Assembly: GCF_027359415.1 (NCBI RefSeq)
Contig: NZ_CP114780.1
Location: forward strand, 62,001-126,000
Length of the DNA: 64,000 nt
DNA from: Prochlorococcus marinus str. MIT 0918
GTDB taxonomy: Bacteria > Cyanobacteriota > Cyanobacteriia > PCC-6307 > Cyanobiaceae
Direction of reading: 5' to 3'
A model generated the notes under the pieces. That model made no database searches. It was not told the DNA's origin and was given only the letters and a program-made list of their open reading frames with translations. The translations under genes and the position numbers were made by a program. Within the stretch, counting starts at the first letter, position 1; every line of letters begins with the position of its first letter. Positions 53,307 through 61,289 of the stretch are shown piece after piece.

Positions 53307-53456
53307 TTAGTTAGAAGGATCATTGGCGTCTAAGCCGTAGTAAATAAACTGTGTTACTTGAATAAAGGTAATTAATCCAAAAGTTGCTGCGAGTGGATTA
53401 AACCCCCCAACTGTAATAGTTGCTAACAAAGGACTTGAGTGAATGAGTTCAAGCAT
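53307..53456 (-). CDS. 49-residue pcb-associated membrane protein, short form
   Basis: Minus-strand frame starting MLELIHSSPLLATITVGGFN, a span LAATFGLITFIQVTQF, then IYYGLDANDPSN. The order GGF, span, QF, YY, acidic tail is that of the 69- and 71-residue relatives at 52719 and 54891, but the first 20 residues of those are missing. Divergent from pcb2 with 191 bp between, so both could respond to the same signals. Confidence 0.75.
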   Translation of the reverse strand: MLELIHSSPLLATITVGGFNPLAATFGLITFIQVTQFIYYGLDANDPSN

Positions 53457-53554
53457 TGAATCTTAGTGATGTGGAAAATTTCCTTATAGATAAACATAAA
53501 GAGCACAGAAAATCTCATCTCGTTGCATGTTGAAAAATGTTTTTTTATTTCTCT

Positions 53555-53579
53555 TAGATAAAGACCTCTAACTATTCCG
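53555..53579 (+). promoter_or_regulatory. Conserved pcb leader element (pcb2)
   Basis: 25-nt block TAGATAAAGACC then TCTAACTATTCCG, three differences from the identical blocks of pcb1 and pcb3. Ends 68 bp before the ATG of pcb2. Confidence 0.6.
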
Positions 53580-53647
53580 CACAAAACAATGAACCTGCAT
53601 GTAGTGTTCATGGGGAATAGCGCCTTTTTTTCGCTTAAAAAGAAATT

Positions 53648-54697
53648 ATGCAGACCTACGGAAACCCAAACGTCACCTACGGGTGGTGGGCTGGTAATTC
53701 TGGAGTAACCAACCGTTCAGGCAAATTCATTGCAGCTCATGCTGCTCATACAGGACTAATTGCCTTTGGGTGCGGTGCGGCCACACTTGTTGAACTAGCA
53801 GGCTTTGACCCTTCATTACCTATGGGTCATCAAAGTTCTCTTTTCCTTGCACATTTGGCTTCAGTTGGCATTGGCTTTGATGAAGCTGGAGTCTGGACTG
53901 GTGTTGGTGTTGCCAATATCGCGATACTTCATTTAATTCTCTCCATGGTTTATGGGGGAGGAGGACTTTTACATTCCGTATATTTCACAGGAGATATGCA
54001 GGAATCAGAAGTGCCACAAGCCAGAAAGTTCAAATTGGAATGGGATAACCCAGACAATCAAACTTTTATTCTTGGTCACCACTTAATTTTCTTTGGTGTG
54101 GCCAATATTTGGTTTGTTGAGTGGGCAAGGATTCATGGCATTTACGATCCAGCTATTGAGGCAATTCGTCAAGTTAATTACAATCTTGACCTCACTCAGA
54201 TTTGGAATCATCAATTTGATTTCTTAGCCATTGATAACCTTGAGGATGTCATGGGTGGACATGCGTTTTTAGCTTTCTTCCAGATTGGTGGAGGTGCATT
54301 CCATATTGCAACTAAGCAAATTGGTACTTACACAAAATTCAAAGGTAAAGGATTGCTTTCTGCAGAAGCAATTCTTTCTTGGTCATTAGCAGGTATTGGA
54401 TGGATGGCATGTGTTGCTGCTTTCTGGGCCGCAACAAATACAACTGTTTATCCTGAGTCTTGGTATGGAGAAGTTCTTCAATTAAAGTTTGGGATTGCTC
54501 CTTATTGGATAGATACAGTTCCTGGTGGAACAGCTTTCTTAGGTCATACCTCTAGAGCTGCTCTTGTTAACGTCCATTACTACCTTGGCTTCTTCTTTAT
54601 TCAAGGTCATTTATGGCATGCTTTAAGAGCTATGGGATTTGACTTCAAGCGCTTGCTTGATAGAACAGGTCCATTTGGTATACCAAGAACACTCTGA
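53648..54697 (+). CDS. pcb: Pcb divinyl-chlorophyll a/b-binding antenna protein
   Basis: 349-residue Pcb, second of three tandem copies. Shares MQTYGNP, MGHQSSLFLAHLAS, GIGFDEAGVWTG, FILGHHLIFFG and HTSRAALVNVHYYL with the others. The loop after the fourth span is shorter than in the third gene. It follows a divergent small membrane protein and ends in front of a double terminator. The paralogues suggest gene duplication and specialisation for light or iron conditions, but the sequence does not say which. Confidence 0.95.
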   Translation: MQTYGNPNVTYGWWAGNSGVTNRSGKFIAAHAAHTGLIAFGCGAATLVELAGFDPSLPMGHQSSLFLAHLASVGIGFDEAGVWTGVGVANIAILHLILSMVYGGGGLLHSVYFTGDMQESEVPQARKFKLEWDNPDNQTFILGHHLIFFGVANIWFVEWARIHGIYDPAIEAIRQVNYNLDLTQIWNHQFDFLAIDNLEDVMGGHAFLAFFQIGGGAFHIATKQIGTYTKFKGKGLLSAEAILSWSLAGIGWMACVAAFWAATNTTVYPESWYGEVLQLKFGIAPYWIDTVPGGTAFLGHTSRAALVNVHYYLGFFFIQGHLWHALRAMGFDFKRLLDRTGPFGIPRTL

Positions 54698-54729
54698 ATA
54701 CAAAAAGCTTTCTCTTAAGTTGAATAGCT

Positions 54730-54782
54730 TTAAAGAAGATAAAAAAACCCCTAACTTTTAGGGGTTTTTTTATCTTCTTTAA
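54730..54782. terminator. Bidirectional terminator after pcb2, first
   Basis: Perfect 25-bp inverted repeat, arms 54730-54754 and 54758-54782, loop CTT; core ACCCCTAA/TTAGGGGT with T7 and A7 tracts. Stops pcb2 on the plus strand. Confidence 0.9.
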
Positions 54783-54796
54783 CAAATGAGGAAAAT

Positions 54797-54830
54797 AAAA
54801 AGGCAGGGCATAATTTAGCCCTGCCTTTTT
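54797..54830. terminator. Bidirectional terminator after pcb2, second
   Basis: 13-bp inverted repeat AAAAAGGCAGGGC / GCCCTGCCTTTTT (arms 54797-54809, 54818-54830) around an 8-nt loop. It lies between the first terminator and the stop of the gene at 54891, so each convergent gene has its own stop. Confidence 0.85.
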
Positions 54831-54890
54831 TAGTTAACTAAAGCTCTAATAAGAAACCTTAGGTTTGGATAACGTTTTTCTGAAGTGAGT

Positions 54891-55106
54891 TTAACGGGAT
54901 AATTTTTGTCTTTCCGTTCCTTCAAACTTCTCCGGATCGTTACAGTCTCTTGCATACCAATGAAATTGAGATACTTGAATTATTGCAAGTATTCCAAAGA
55001 TAACTGGTACTAATTGGAATCCACCTGATGGCTTTACTAAACCTAAATCTGATGGATGAGGTAGTTGCGTTGCGAAATCCAGCAAATGCGAGAAATCAAT
55101 CATCAA
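54891..55106 (-). CDS. Small single-span membrane protein, pcb-associated family
   Basis: 71 residues, nearly identical in its first 25 residues to the protein at 52719 (MIDFSHLLDFATQLPHPSDLG, KPSGGF), followed by a hydrophobic span and QFHWYARDCNDP. The C-terminus is charged. It faces pcb2 tail to tail and is divergent from pcb3 with about 570 bp between. The function is unknown, but repeated pairing with pcb genes suggests a role near the antenna. Confidence 0.8.
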   Translation of the reverse strand: MMIDFSHLLDFATQLPHPSDLGLVKPSGGFQLVPVIFGILAIIQVSQFHWYARDCNDPEKFEGTERQKLSR

Positions 55107-55589
55107 GACAATTAAAAGTAAGTCAGTTATAGCCTAGAGATTTGCATTATTTACGAGAAAACTTTTTTTTGACATTACTATTAATTTAATGAGCGTAAGA
55201 AACTCGAGAAATTCTTGTGCTTGATTTTAAATCCTATCCATTCATAGATGGCTTATTTCGAGAGTATTTGATTTAAGAGAAGGATCGTATAGAAATGGTT
55301 GAAAAAAAATTTAGAATTCGATAGTAAGATTTAGAGTTTTTTTTGGTTAAGTCAGCTTGAATTGATTTCTTAATGTTTTTTTTTTTTTTTAAGTTCACTT
55401 TTTTAGGTTGTGTTCATATTTCATCGAACCTTTCTTTTCTTGCTCAGCTTTTTTTTTGGTTAACTCTGTAAAGACTTGCACTGCAGTCATTTTCTCTGAT
55501 TTCTCCAATTATGATGCCTTTAAATTTTTTGTTGAAATGGCCTTTAGTTACGAGTTTTTTTTTACAGATCGAAAATATTTCTTACCAAC
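55107..55589. other. Long leader region of pcb3, no gene
   Basis: Contains a T-run of about 14 near 55377-55390. The plus-strand frame 55408-55596 is poorly composed and was rejected. On the minus strand the promoter of the gene ending at 55106 must lie here. Confidence 0.4.
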
Positions 55590-55614
55590 TAAATAAAGAC
55601 CTTTAACTATTCTG
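55590..55614 (+). promoter_or_regulatory. Conserved pcb leader element (pcb3)
   Basis: 25-nt block identical to the pcb1 element (TAAATAAAGACC then TTTAACTATTCTG). It ends 61 bp before the ATG at 55676, which also supports that start over the longer frame from 55646. Confidence 0.65.
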
Positions 55615-55675
55615 CGCATATCTATTGAGCACAGTGTAATCTGCATTGGATATTTGCCTGTATTGCTTAAAAATT

Positions 55676-56761
55676 ATGCAGACCTATGGAAATCCAGAAG
55701 TTACCTATGGATGGTGGGCTGGTAATTCTGTGGTTACCAACCGCTCTGGCCGATTTATTGCCTCTCATGTAGGCCATACAGGCTTGATCTGCTTTGCGGC
55801 TGGTGGTAGCACTCTTTGGGAGCTTGCTAGATACAACCCAGAAATACCTATGGGGCATCAAAGCTCTTTATTCTTGGCTCACCTTGCTTCTATCGGCATT
55901 GGCTTTGATGAAGCTGGAGTATGGACAGGAGCTGGTGTAGCAACCATTGCAATCTTTCACCTTATCTTCTCTATGGTTTATGGAGGAGGAGGACTCCTTC
56001 ATGGAATTCTCTTTGATGAGAATGTAGAAGATAGTGAAGTGTTACAAGCTCAGAAATTTAAGCTTGAATGGAATAACCCAGACAATCAAACTTTTATTCT
56101 TGGACACCATTTGATTTTTATGGGTGTTGCTTGTGTTTGGTTTGTTGAATGGGCAAGGATTCATGGTATTTATGATCCTGCTGTAGAAGCAGTACGTCAG
56201 GTTAATTACAACCTTGACCTTTCTATGATCTGGCAAAGACAATTTGATTTCATTACTATTGACAGCCTTGAGGATGTCATGGGTGGACATGCTTTCCTAG
56301 GATTCGCTGAAATTACAGGTGGAGCTTTCCATATCGTTGCTGGATCAACTCCATGGGAAGAGAAAAGACTTGGCGAATGGAGTAAATTTAAAGGAGCAGA
56401 ATTGCTTTCTGCAGAGGCTGTTCTTTCTTGGTCATTAGCAGGTATTGGTTGGATGGCAATCGTTGCAGCTTTCTGGTGTGCAAGCAATACGACTGTTTAT
56501 CCAGAAGCTTGGTACGGAGAACCATTAGAACTTAAATTTGCTGTTTCTCCTTATTGGGTAGATACTGGTGACCTTTCTGATGCAACAGCATTTTGGGGGC
56601 ATTCAGCGCGTGCTGCTTTGAGCAATGTTCATTATTATCTTGGTTTCTTCTTTCTGCAAGGCCATTTCTGGCATGCACTAAGAGCCTTAGGCTTTAACTT
56701 TAAGAATGTAACTGCATCAATTGGAAATGAGCAAAAAGCAACTTTTACAATTAAGAACTAA
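55676..56761 (+). CDS. pcb: Pcb divinyl-chlorophyll a/b-binding antenna protein (isiB-linked)
   Basis: 361-residue Pcb. The longer frame begins at 55646, but the family-specific MQTYGNPEVTYGWW starts at 55676. It carries an extra loop with VAGSTPWEEKRLGEWS that the other two copies lack. Downstream on the same strand come a small membrane peptide, a 118-residue membrane protein and flavodoxin, which suggests that this copy belongs to an iron-stress group like PcbC/IsiA, although no regulatory site for that was found. Confidence 0.93.
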   Translation: MQTYGNPEVTYGWWAGNSVVTNRSGRFIASHVGHTGLICFAAGGSTLWELARYNPEIPMGHQSSLFLAHLASIGIGFDEAGVWTGAGVATIAIFHLIFSMVYGGGGLLHGILFDENVEDSEVLQAQKFKLEWNNPDNQTFILGHHLIFMGVACVWFVEWARIHGIYDPAVEAVRQVNYNLDLSMIWQRQFDFITIDSLEDVMGGHAFLGFAEITGGAFHIVAGSTPWEEKRLGEWSKFKGAELLSAEAVLSWSLAGIGWMAIVAAFWCASNTTVYPEAWYGEPLELKFAVSPYWVDTGDLSDATAFWGHSARAALSNVHYYLGFFFLQGHFWHALRALGFNFKNVTASIGNEQKATFTIKN

Positions 56762-56817
56762 TTAAGTTGCATTTAATAGATTTTATTTTTTTATATAAAG
56801 TCTTTTAACCAGTTATT

Positions 56818-56845
56818 AAAGCCTCTTCTTTATTGAAGAGGCTTT
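56818..56845 (+). terminator. Rho-independent terminator after pcb3
   Basis: AAAGCCTCTTC / GAAGAGGCTTT stem, arms 56818-56828 and 56835-56845, loop TTTATT, followed by a long T run. Ends pcb3 and so separates it from the isiB side. Confidence 0.85.
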
Positions 56846-56978
56846 TTTTTTAGCCTTTAGTTTGAAAATGGTAAATGTTATTTATAAAGGTAAAAAAAAA
56901 TGCTCAATAGCATAATTTTGATCACATCTTAGTCAAGTCTTTGGTTATAGAATTTGTAGATATTAATGAAATAAGATT

Positions 56979-57122
56979 ATGACTGCTGATGAAATTCAAA
57001 CAGTATCTAAATTAATTTCAGCCCATCCTCCAATAATTATAGGAACACTTTGCATCTTTATGTATATAAGAGGTAAGATTTTAGATAATAATAAAAGATC
57101 CTCAAATATATCTACTTTATAA
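56979..57122 (+). CDS. 47-residue single-span membrane peptide
   Basis: Starts MTADEIQTVSKLISAHPPII, a span IIGTLCIFMYIRG and a basic tail. It is 133 bp beyond the pcb3 terminator and 30 bp before the next gene, so it is likely the start of the isiB-side unit. Unknown function. Confidence 0.55.
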   Translation: MTADEIQTVSKLISAHPPIIIGTLCIFMYIRGKILDNNKRSSNISTL

Positions 57123-57152
57123 GTTCTAACAACATTATTTTTAAACTCTTAT

Positions 57153-57509
57153 ATGGAAATCTTTAAGTATTTTCTCTTTGGAATTAGCGGCTTTAGTATG
57201 ATCTTTTGGGTTGCTGTAATTGCTTTATGGCATACTTATATGTTCCCACGATTATTTAAGGAAGATCGTAATCCAACAAATAATATAGATAAAACTTCTG
57301 CTCAATCGGGATTCAAATTAAAACCTTCTGGGCTTTTTGATAGGTCTAAATATTCATTAAAAACATTTGTTATAGCAGATTTTACACCAGTAGAAGAAAA
57401 TTATTCAATTAATAGGCTCTATACTTCTATGCTTTTAAGTTTAGGTTTCATGTCTTTTATTATCATTACTTATGGTCTTCATAGCGCACTCCCTCAGTTG
57501 CTGTACTAA
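57153..57509 (+). CDS. Two-span membrane protein of unknown function
   Basis: 118 residues with spans at both ends (IFWVAVIALWHTYMF, then LLSLGFMSFIIITYG) and a soluble middle part of about 60 residues. Located between a tiny membrane peptide and flavodoxin. I do not recognise it, but the location suggests a role in the antenna or iron-stress group. Confidence 0.6.
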   Translation: MEIFKYFLFGISGFSMIFWVAVIALWHTYMFPRLFKEDRNPTNNIDKTSAQSGFKLKPSGLFDRSKYSLKTFVIADFTPVEENYSINRLYTSMLLSLGFMSFIIITYGLHSALPQLLY

Positions 57510-57620
57510 GAAAAGAAAAGATAGTTACTCTTAAAAGTATAAGATTAACCTTTGAATTGTAATTTCTTTTCATCAGGAATTTAAAAGATGTCTTAGGACA
57601 TATTTGATTAAATATTTTCA

Positions 57621-58142
57621 ATGACAATAGGAATTTATTTCGCCACAACAACAGGAAAAACGGAAGACATTGCAGAAAGGATTCATGGCTTGCTAGGCCA
57701 AGCTAATTCTCCAAAAGATATGTCAGATGTTGATGATCTAAATGAATTTGCCACTCATGATGGAATCATTTGTGGGATACCTACTTGGAATACGGGAGCA
57801 GATTCAGAGAGATCAGGCACGGCTTGGGATACTATTTTGGAGGAAATAGGAGAACTTAATCTTTCAGGTAAGAAAGTGGCTATTTTTGGTTTAGGTGATT
57901 CATCAACTTATACAGAAAACTATTGCGATGCAATGGAAGAACTGCATAGATATTTCAAACAAGCTGGAGCAACAATGGTTGGTTATGTAAATACGAATGA
58001 TTATACTTTTGACGAATCAAAAAGCGTAATTGGATCTACTTTCTGTGGGTTGCCACTTGATGAAGATAGTGAATCTGATATGACTGATACAAGAATATCT
58101 CAGTGGGCTGAGCAGTTGAAACAGGAGATGCCTGGCCTATAA
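57621..58142 (+). CDS. isiB: Flavodoxin
   Basis: 173-residue FMN-binding flavodoxin, which replaces ferredoxin as electron carrier of photosystem I when iron is scarce. The FMN phosphate loop is ATTTGKTED, the isoalloxazine loop includes PTWNTGADSE and the second flavin segment is FGLGDSSTYTENYCDA. Length and motifs fit the long-chain type. It stands 111 bp after the two-span protein and about 0.85 kb after pcb3. Confidence 0.95.
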   Translation: MTIGIYFATTTGKTEDIAERIHGLLGQANSPKDMSDVDDLNEFATHDGIICGIPTWNTGADSERSGTAWDTILEEIGELNLSGKKVAIFGLGDSSTYTENYCDAMEELHRYFKQAGATMVGYVNTNDYTFDESKSVIGSTFCGLPLDEDSESDMTDTRISQWAEQLKQEMPGL

Positions 58143-58182
58143 AGGCTTTTAGATAGAACTCTGCAAAAAATAGATTCTAATA

Positions 58183-58386
58183 TTAATCATCAAATTCAGG
58201 CTTAGGTTTCTTCTTTACTTTCCCAGTTAGAAGTTGATGTAGAGCATCTAATGAGTTATAGACTTCTTTTAACTCTGTCAGTTCAGGGAGTAAACCATCT
58301 TCAGTAAGAATTTGGTCTAAATCTCTTAGCTCTTGGCGTATATAGCGCAAATGAGAGCTAATCTCTTCTCGTTTACTTGTGGACAT
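58183..58386 (-). CDS. Helical protein of unknown function
   Basis: 67-residue charged helical protein with two halves (REEISSHLRYIRQELRDL and ELKEVYNSLDALHQLL) and a basic end KVKKKPKPEFDD. No family. It ends 40 bp after isiB and a 9-bp palindrome (58418-58439) lies 32 bp upstream of its start. Confidence 0.6.
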   Translation of the reverse strand: MSTSKREEISSHLRYIRQELRDLDQILTEDGLLPELTELKEVYNSLDALHQLLTGKVKKKPKPEFDD

Positions 58387-58964
58387 TTACTTAAACATTT
58401 ATTTGACGATGTTATGCTCAATGAGATACTTCTCATTGAACAAACTCAATAATAATAGAGATCGTTCCCATAGAACAACCTTAAAATTCTAGATCTTTGT
58501 CGTTAGGCTTCATTAGAGCAAAATAACTAGGAGTTAAAAGTATTCGAAAAAAGAGCAATAAATGATCAGATTAAGCTCTTAGCTTTTGAATTGACTACTA
58601 GTTAGATACTATTAACCAGAGTCCTAATACCCAAATATCAATATGGATTTACTTTATTACTACCTTTTGTTAATTAGCTTAAGGTTAATATATCTTTCTG
58701 ATTAATTTCATTTTAATTATAAATACATTTCTCGAATTTCCTAAATGATTCATTTCTTTCTTAAGTGTTTATATAAATTGTTAAAATGATAAGAAGATTG
58801 TTTTGAATGCAATATGTCTCCACCTTCTCTCCTCCAAAATAAGGACTTCTCCAAAAGGTTAAGGAAACCTTTTAAATGGATTATTTATCTCTAAAGATTT
58901 AAATTAACTCACAGTAGGAATTTTTATTAGTTATATTTTCTAAAAAGTTATTTTCTTAATATCA
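58387..58964. other. Long intergenic region with two small hairpins
   Basis: No convincing gene. TCAATGAGA (58418-58426) and TCTCATTGA (58431-58439) form a 9-bp hairpin or operator close to the start of the minus-strand gene at 58386. A second short stem, AAAAGGTT/AACCTTTT, lies around 58854-58874. The rest is AT-rich and gives the promoter of the gene at 58965. Confidence 0.45.
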
Positions 58965-59141
58965 ATGGAGTTTAGGTCACTTTTGGATAAAGAAATAAGG
59001 CAAGGCAATTCATATGCTCTTAATCAATCATTTTTCATGGGAGGCATACTCGTTTTTTTTAACTTGTTACTTATGTCAGGCGTAGGGTTGTATTGGATCA
59101 ATCCAGCAGTGCATCTATATTTTTCTGGTAAGCCACTTTGA
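58965..59141 (+). CDS. 58-residue membrane protein, unknown
   Basis: Starts MEFRSLLDKEIRQGNSYALN, a long hydrophobic span GGILVFFNLLLMSGVGLYW and the tail NPAVHLYFSGKPL. No family known. It is 113 bp before the pentapeptide-repeat gene. Confidence 0.6.
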   Translation: MEFRSLLDKEIRQGNSYALNQSFFMGGILVFFNLLLMSGVGLYWINPAVHLYFSGKPL

Positions 59142-59254
59142 TTAAATGACTTGACTACCCATTGTTTTATCTATAGTAATGATTATATAAATTGTGTGAT
59201 AGATAATTAGAATTAGAGAGATAATTATTTTCTGACTCCTCACGACTAAATTTC

Positions 59255-59806
59255 ATGTCGTCATTTTTTTCTTTTAAAAAGTTGTTTGCTTTAGCAGTAA
59301 CACTTCTGGTTTGGCTTTGGACTTGTTTGCCAGCTGAGGCAGTCTTGAATGTAGGAGATGAAGTACCTAATTATGTTAGGTCTCAAATTACAGGAATCGA
59401 TCTTCATGGCCAGGACTTGTCTAAGTCTTCTATAGCAGGCGCTACTGCTAGAGATGCAAATTTTAGTGATGTTGACTTACATGGGACGGTGGTTACATTG
59501 GCTGACCTCAAAGGGTCAAATCTCAACGGTATAGATTTAACAGACACGCTTTCTGATCGAGTTAACTTTCAGAAAACTGATTTGAGAAATGCTGTCCTTG
59601 TAAACATGATTGCTTCTGGAAGTAGTTTTGCTGGCGCACAAATAGATGGTGCTGATTTTAGTTTTGCAGTTCTTGATAGTGATGATCAGCGCAATCTTTG
59701 CAAAATTGCCGAAGGTGTTAACCCTGTTACGGGGGTTTCAACTAGTGAAAGTCTTGAATGTTTAGATAATGAAGGGGGTTATAAACCTGCTATGCCAGGG
59801 AGTTGA
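59255..59806 (+). CDS. Pentapeptide-repeat protein, lumenal
   Basis: 183 residues: a signal peptide of about 28 residues (LFALAVTLLVWLWTC) and tandem pentapeptide repeats forming a right-handed beta helix, with A(N/D)LxG-type units such as ADLKG, SNLNG, IDLTD, TDLRN and ADFSF. Exported to the thylakoid lumen or periplasm. Cyanobacterial members of this type have been found in the lumen, function unclear. The two cysteines near the C-terminus could pair. Confidence 0.85.
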   Translation: MSSFFSFKKLFALAVTLLVWLWTCLPAEAVLNVGDEVPNYVRSQITGIDLHGQDLSKSSIAGATARDANFSDVDLHGTVVTLADLKGSNLNGIDLTDTLSDRVNFQKTDLRNAVLVNMIASGSSFAGAQIDGADFSFAVLDSDDQRNLCKIAEGVNPVTGVSTSESLECLDNEGGYKPAMPGS

Positions 59807-59929
59807 GAATTAGTATCTATTTTATTAGTTATAAATGAAGCTTTTAATATATTGATTGGCAGACATTTCTGGTAATTAGCCTTGAAGAAGAGTGATAGTG
59901 AAATTGACATCCTAATTCTTAAGGAGTCA

Positions 59930-60124
59930 ATGAATCATTTAAGACCATATACAGTTCGTTATCGATCTTTTGATAATGGCAAGGAAGAGAACTGCTTTTA
60001 TGCAAGTGATTCTTTCGAAGCTAGGACACTTGCGATGGAATTCAATAAATATATACATGACCATCCCAACTGTATTGATTTAATTCGTTGCGAAGAACAA
60101 CTTATTAGTCCTATTAATACTTGA
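59930..60124 (+). CDS. Soluble protein of unknown function
   Basis: A frame with a TTG start at 59882 exists, but a strong AAGGAG (59921-59926) stands 3 nt before the in-frame ATG at 59930, so the 64-residue form is preferred. It contains TVRYRSFDNGKEENCFYASD and SFEARTLAMEFNKYI. No family assigned. Confidence 0.6.
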   Translation: MNHLRPYTVRYRSFDNGKEENCFYASDSFEARTLAMEFNKYIHDHPNCIDLIRCEEQLISPINT

Positions 60125-60250
60125 AAATAATTTAGGTATTTTATTATTTATTTAATTATTTTTAGACCAACTTTAGGATTGATAAAATAAGACTTTGTTA
60201 TTGCTTATCTAACATTATATGTTTTAATAAAAATATTATATGTTGTTTAA

Positions 60251-60499
60251 ATGACTGATCATTTAGTAGAAAGATCTGTTACTCAGGGTTTTTCAATAGA
60301 AAAACTTGCTAAAAGTTATAGAGATAAGTTAAATAGCGTCTCTTCTAAAGGGGTTAACAATAATCTAAGAGTTGAAGAGCAAATCCATAAACTCATATCT
60401 AAAAACAAAGCAAGTAAACTAGAGACTCCTGAGCAATTTAATTTGTATAAGGATCATTGGGCAAATAGGGATTATAGAGATTATTATGGCGCAGCATAG
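60251..60499 (+). CDS. Soluble protein of unknown function
   Basis: 82 residues, helical and basic, ending in HWANRDYRDYYGAA, which looks conserved. It lies 126 bp after the preceding unknown gene on the same strand. Confidence 0.6.
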   Translation: MTDHLVERSVTQGFSIEKLAKSYRDKLNSVSSKGVNNNLRVEEQIHKLISKNKASKLETPEQFNLYKDHWANRDYRDYYGAA

Positions 60500-60578
60500 C
60501 TATGGTTTACAGTATAAAAGAATAAATATATATGCCTAAAAAGAATTAAGGTAAGGATTTGGTTGGAGCATGTATAGG

Positions 60579-60950
60579 CTAAACGTATTTTTTATTACCT
60601 TTGTTTGAAAGAGTAAATATACCCCCTTTTGGTCCTTTATAATATACTTGATCATTCATTTTGGATTCCCCATATTTTTTTAATCTACTTTTGTGAATAT
60701 TTACTTTTTCCAATAACTCATCTTCTTTATCCCAAGGATTTATTTTTATATTATTCATTGGATTGATAAGTAGAGAATCCCAATAACTTTCATAGAGCCT
60801 ACGATTAATATGTGTTCTTTTCTTGGAAACTTTTCTAAACCTTTTTATAAGAGTTAGATCTTTGCTCTTAAAGATTGATTTTTTATTAAAATAAATTAAT
60901 AGAAATAAACTTATGAATATTATAAGCGTAATTACTTTCATGATAAACAC
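60579..60950 (-). CDS. Membrane-anchored protein with basic-adaptor-like C-terminus
   Basis: 123 residues: an N-terminal span (VITLIIFISLFLLIYF), a basic middle part and a C-terminus with the pattern VYYKGPKGGIFTLSNKGNKK, which resembles the short basic adaptor domains (KGPRGG...G.K.YV) found in large eukaryotic viruses and in several bacterial and cyanobacterial proteins. The function is not known; recognition is by pattern only. Confidence 0.6.
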   Translation of the reverse strand: MFIMKVITLIIFISLFLLIYFNKKSIFKSKDLTLIKRFRKVSKKRTHINRRLYESYWDSLLINPMNNIKINPWDKEDELLEKVNIHKSRLKKYGESKMNDQVYYKGPKGGIFTLSNKGNKKYV

Positions 60951-61007
60951 TTCTTTTAGCTAATTAAAACATTATTTTTTGCTTAGTGCCAATAATATAT
61001 TACTATT

Positions 61008-61220
61008 TTATGATTTAATAATTATATCAATATCAAAGCCAAGATTACTTCGATTAGAAAGGACTTGCTTCTTAAATATTCCTCTTCGGAATCCCTTTAA
61101 TAAAACAAAAATAGATTCAATAAATAAAATAGTGATTGTTAACAAAGCTATGAGAACTTTTGAAGTTAGGCTTTTGCTCGTTTTTATTTGAGTTTTTTGA
61201 GCTGTTTTTTGTTCTTTCAT
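61008..61220 (-). CDS. Small membrane protein of unknown function
   Basis: 70 residues with a Gln/Lys/Thr-rich N-terminus and one hydrophobic span (VLIALLTITILFIESIFVLL), then a basic tail. An opposite-strand frame of similar length is less likely. No family. Confidence 0.45.
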   Translation of the reverse strand: MKEQKTAQKTQIKTSKSLTSKVLIALLTITILFIESIFVLLKGFRRGIFKKQVLSNRSNLGFDIDIIIKS

Positions 61221-61289
61221 TTTTTAAATTTAAGTTTTGATGTTCTTAAGACAATAGTTATTGGAGTCTGGTTGGTTAATCTTTGCCCT

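Noticed and set aside
55408-55596. 62-codon plus-strand frame before pcb3.
   Set aside because: Phe-rich, unlike any protein pattern, and it covers the conserved pcb leader element.
59235-59243. ACTCCTCAC resembles the core of the Yfr1 small RNA.
   Set aside because: No flanking stem-loops, and it sits 12 nt before a start codon, so a chance match is likelier.
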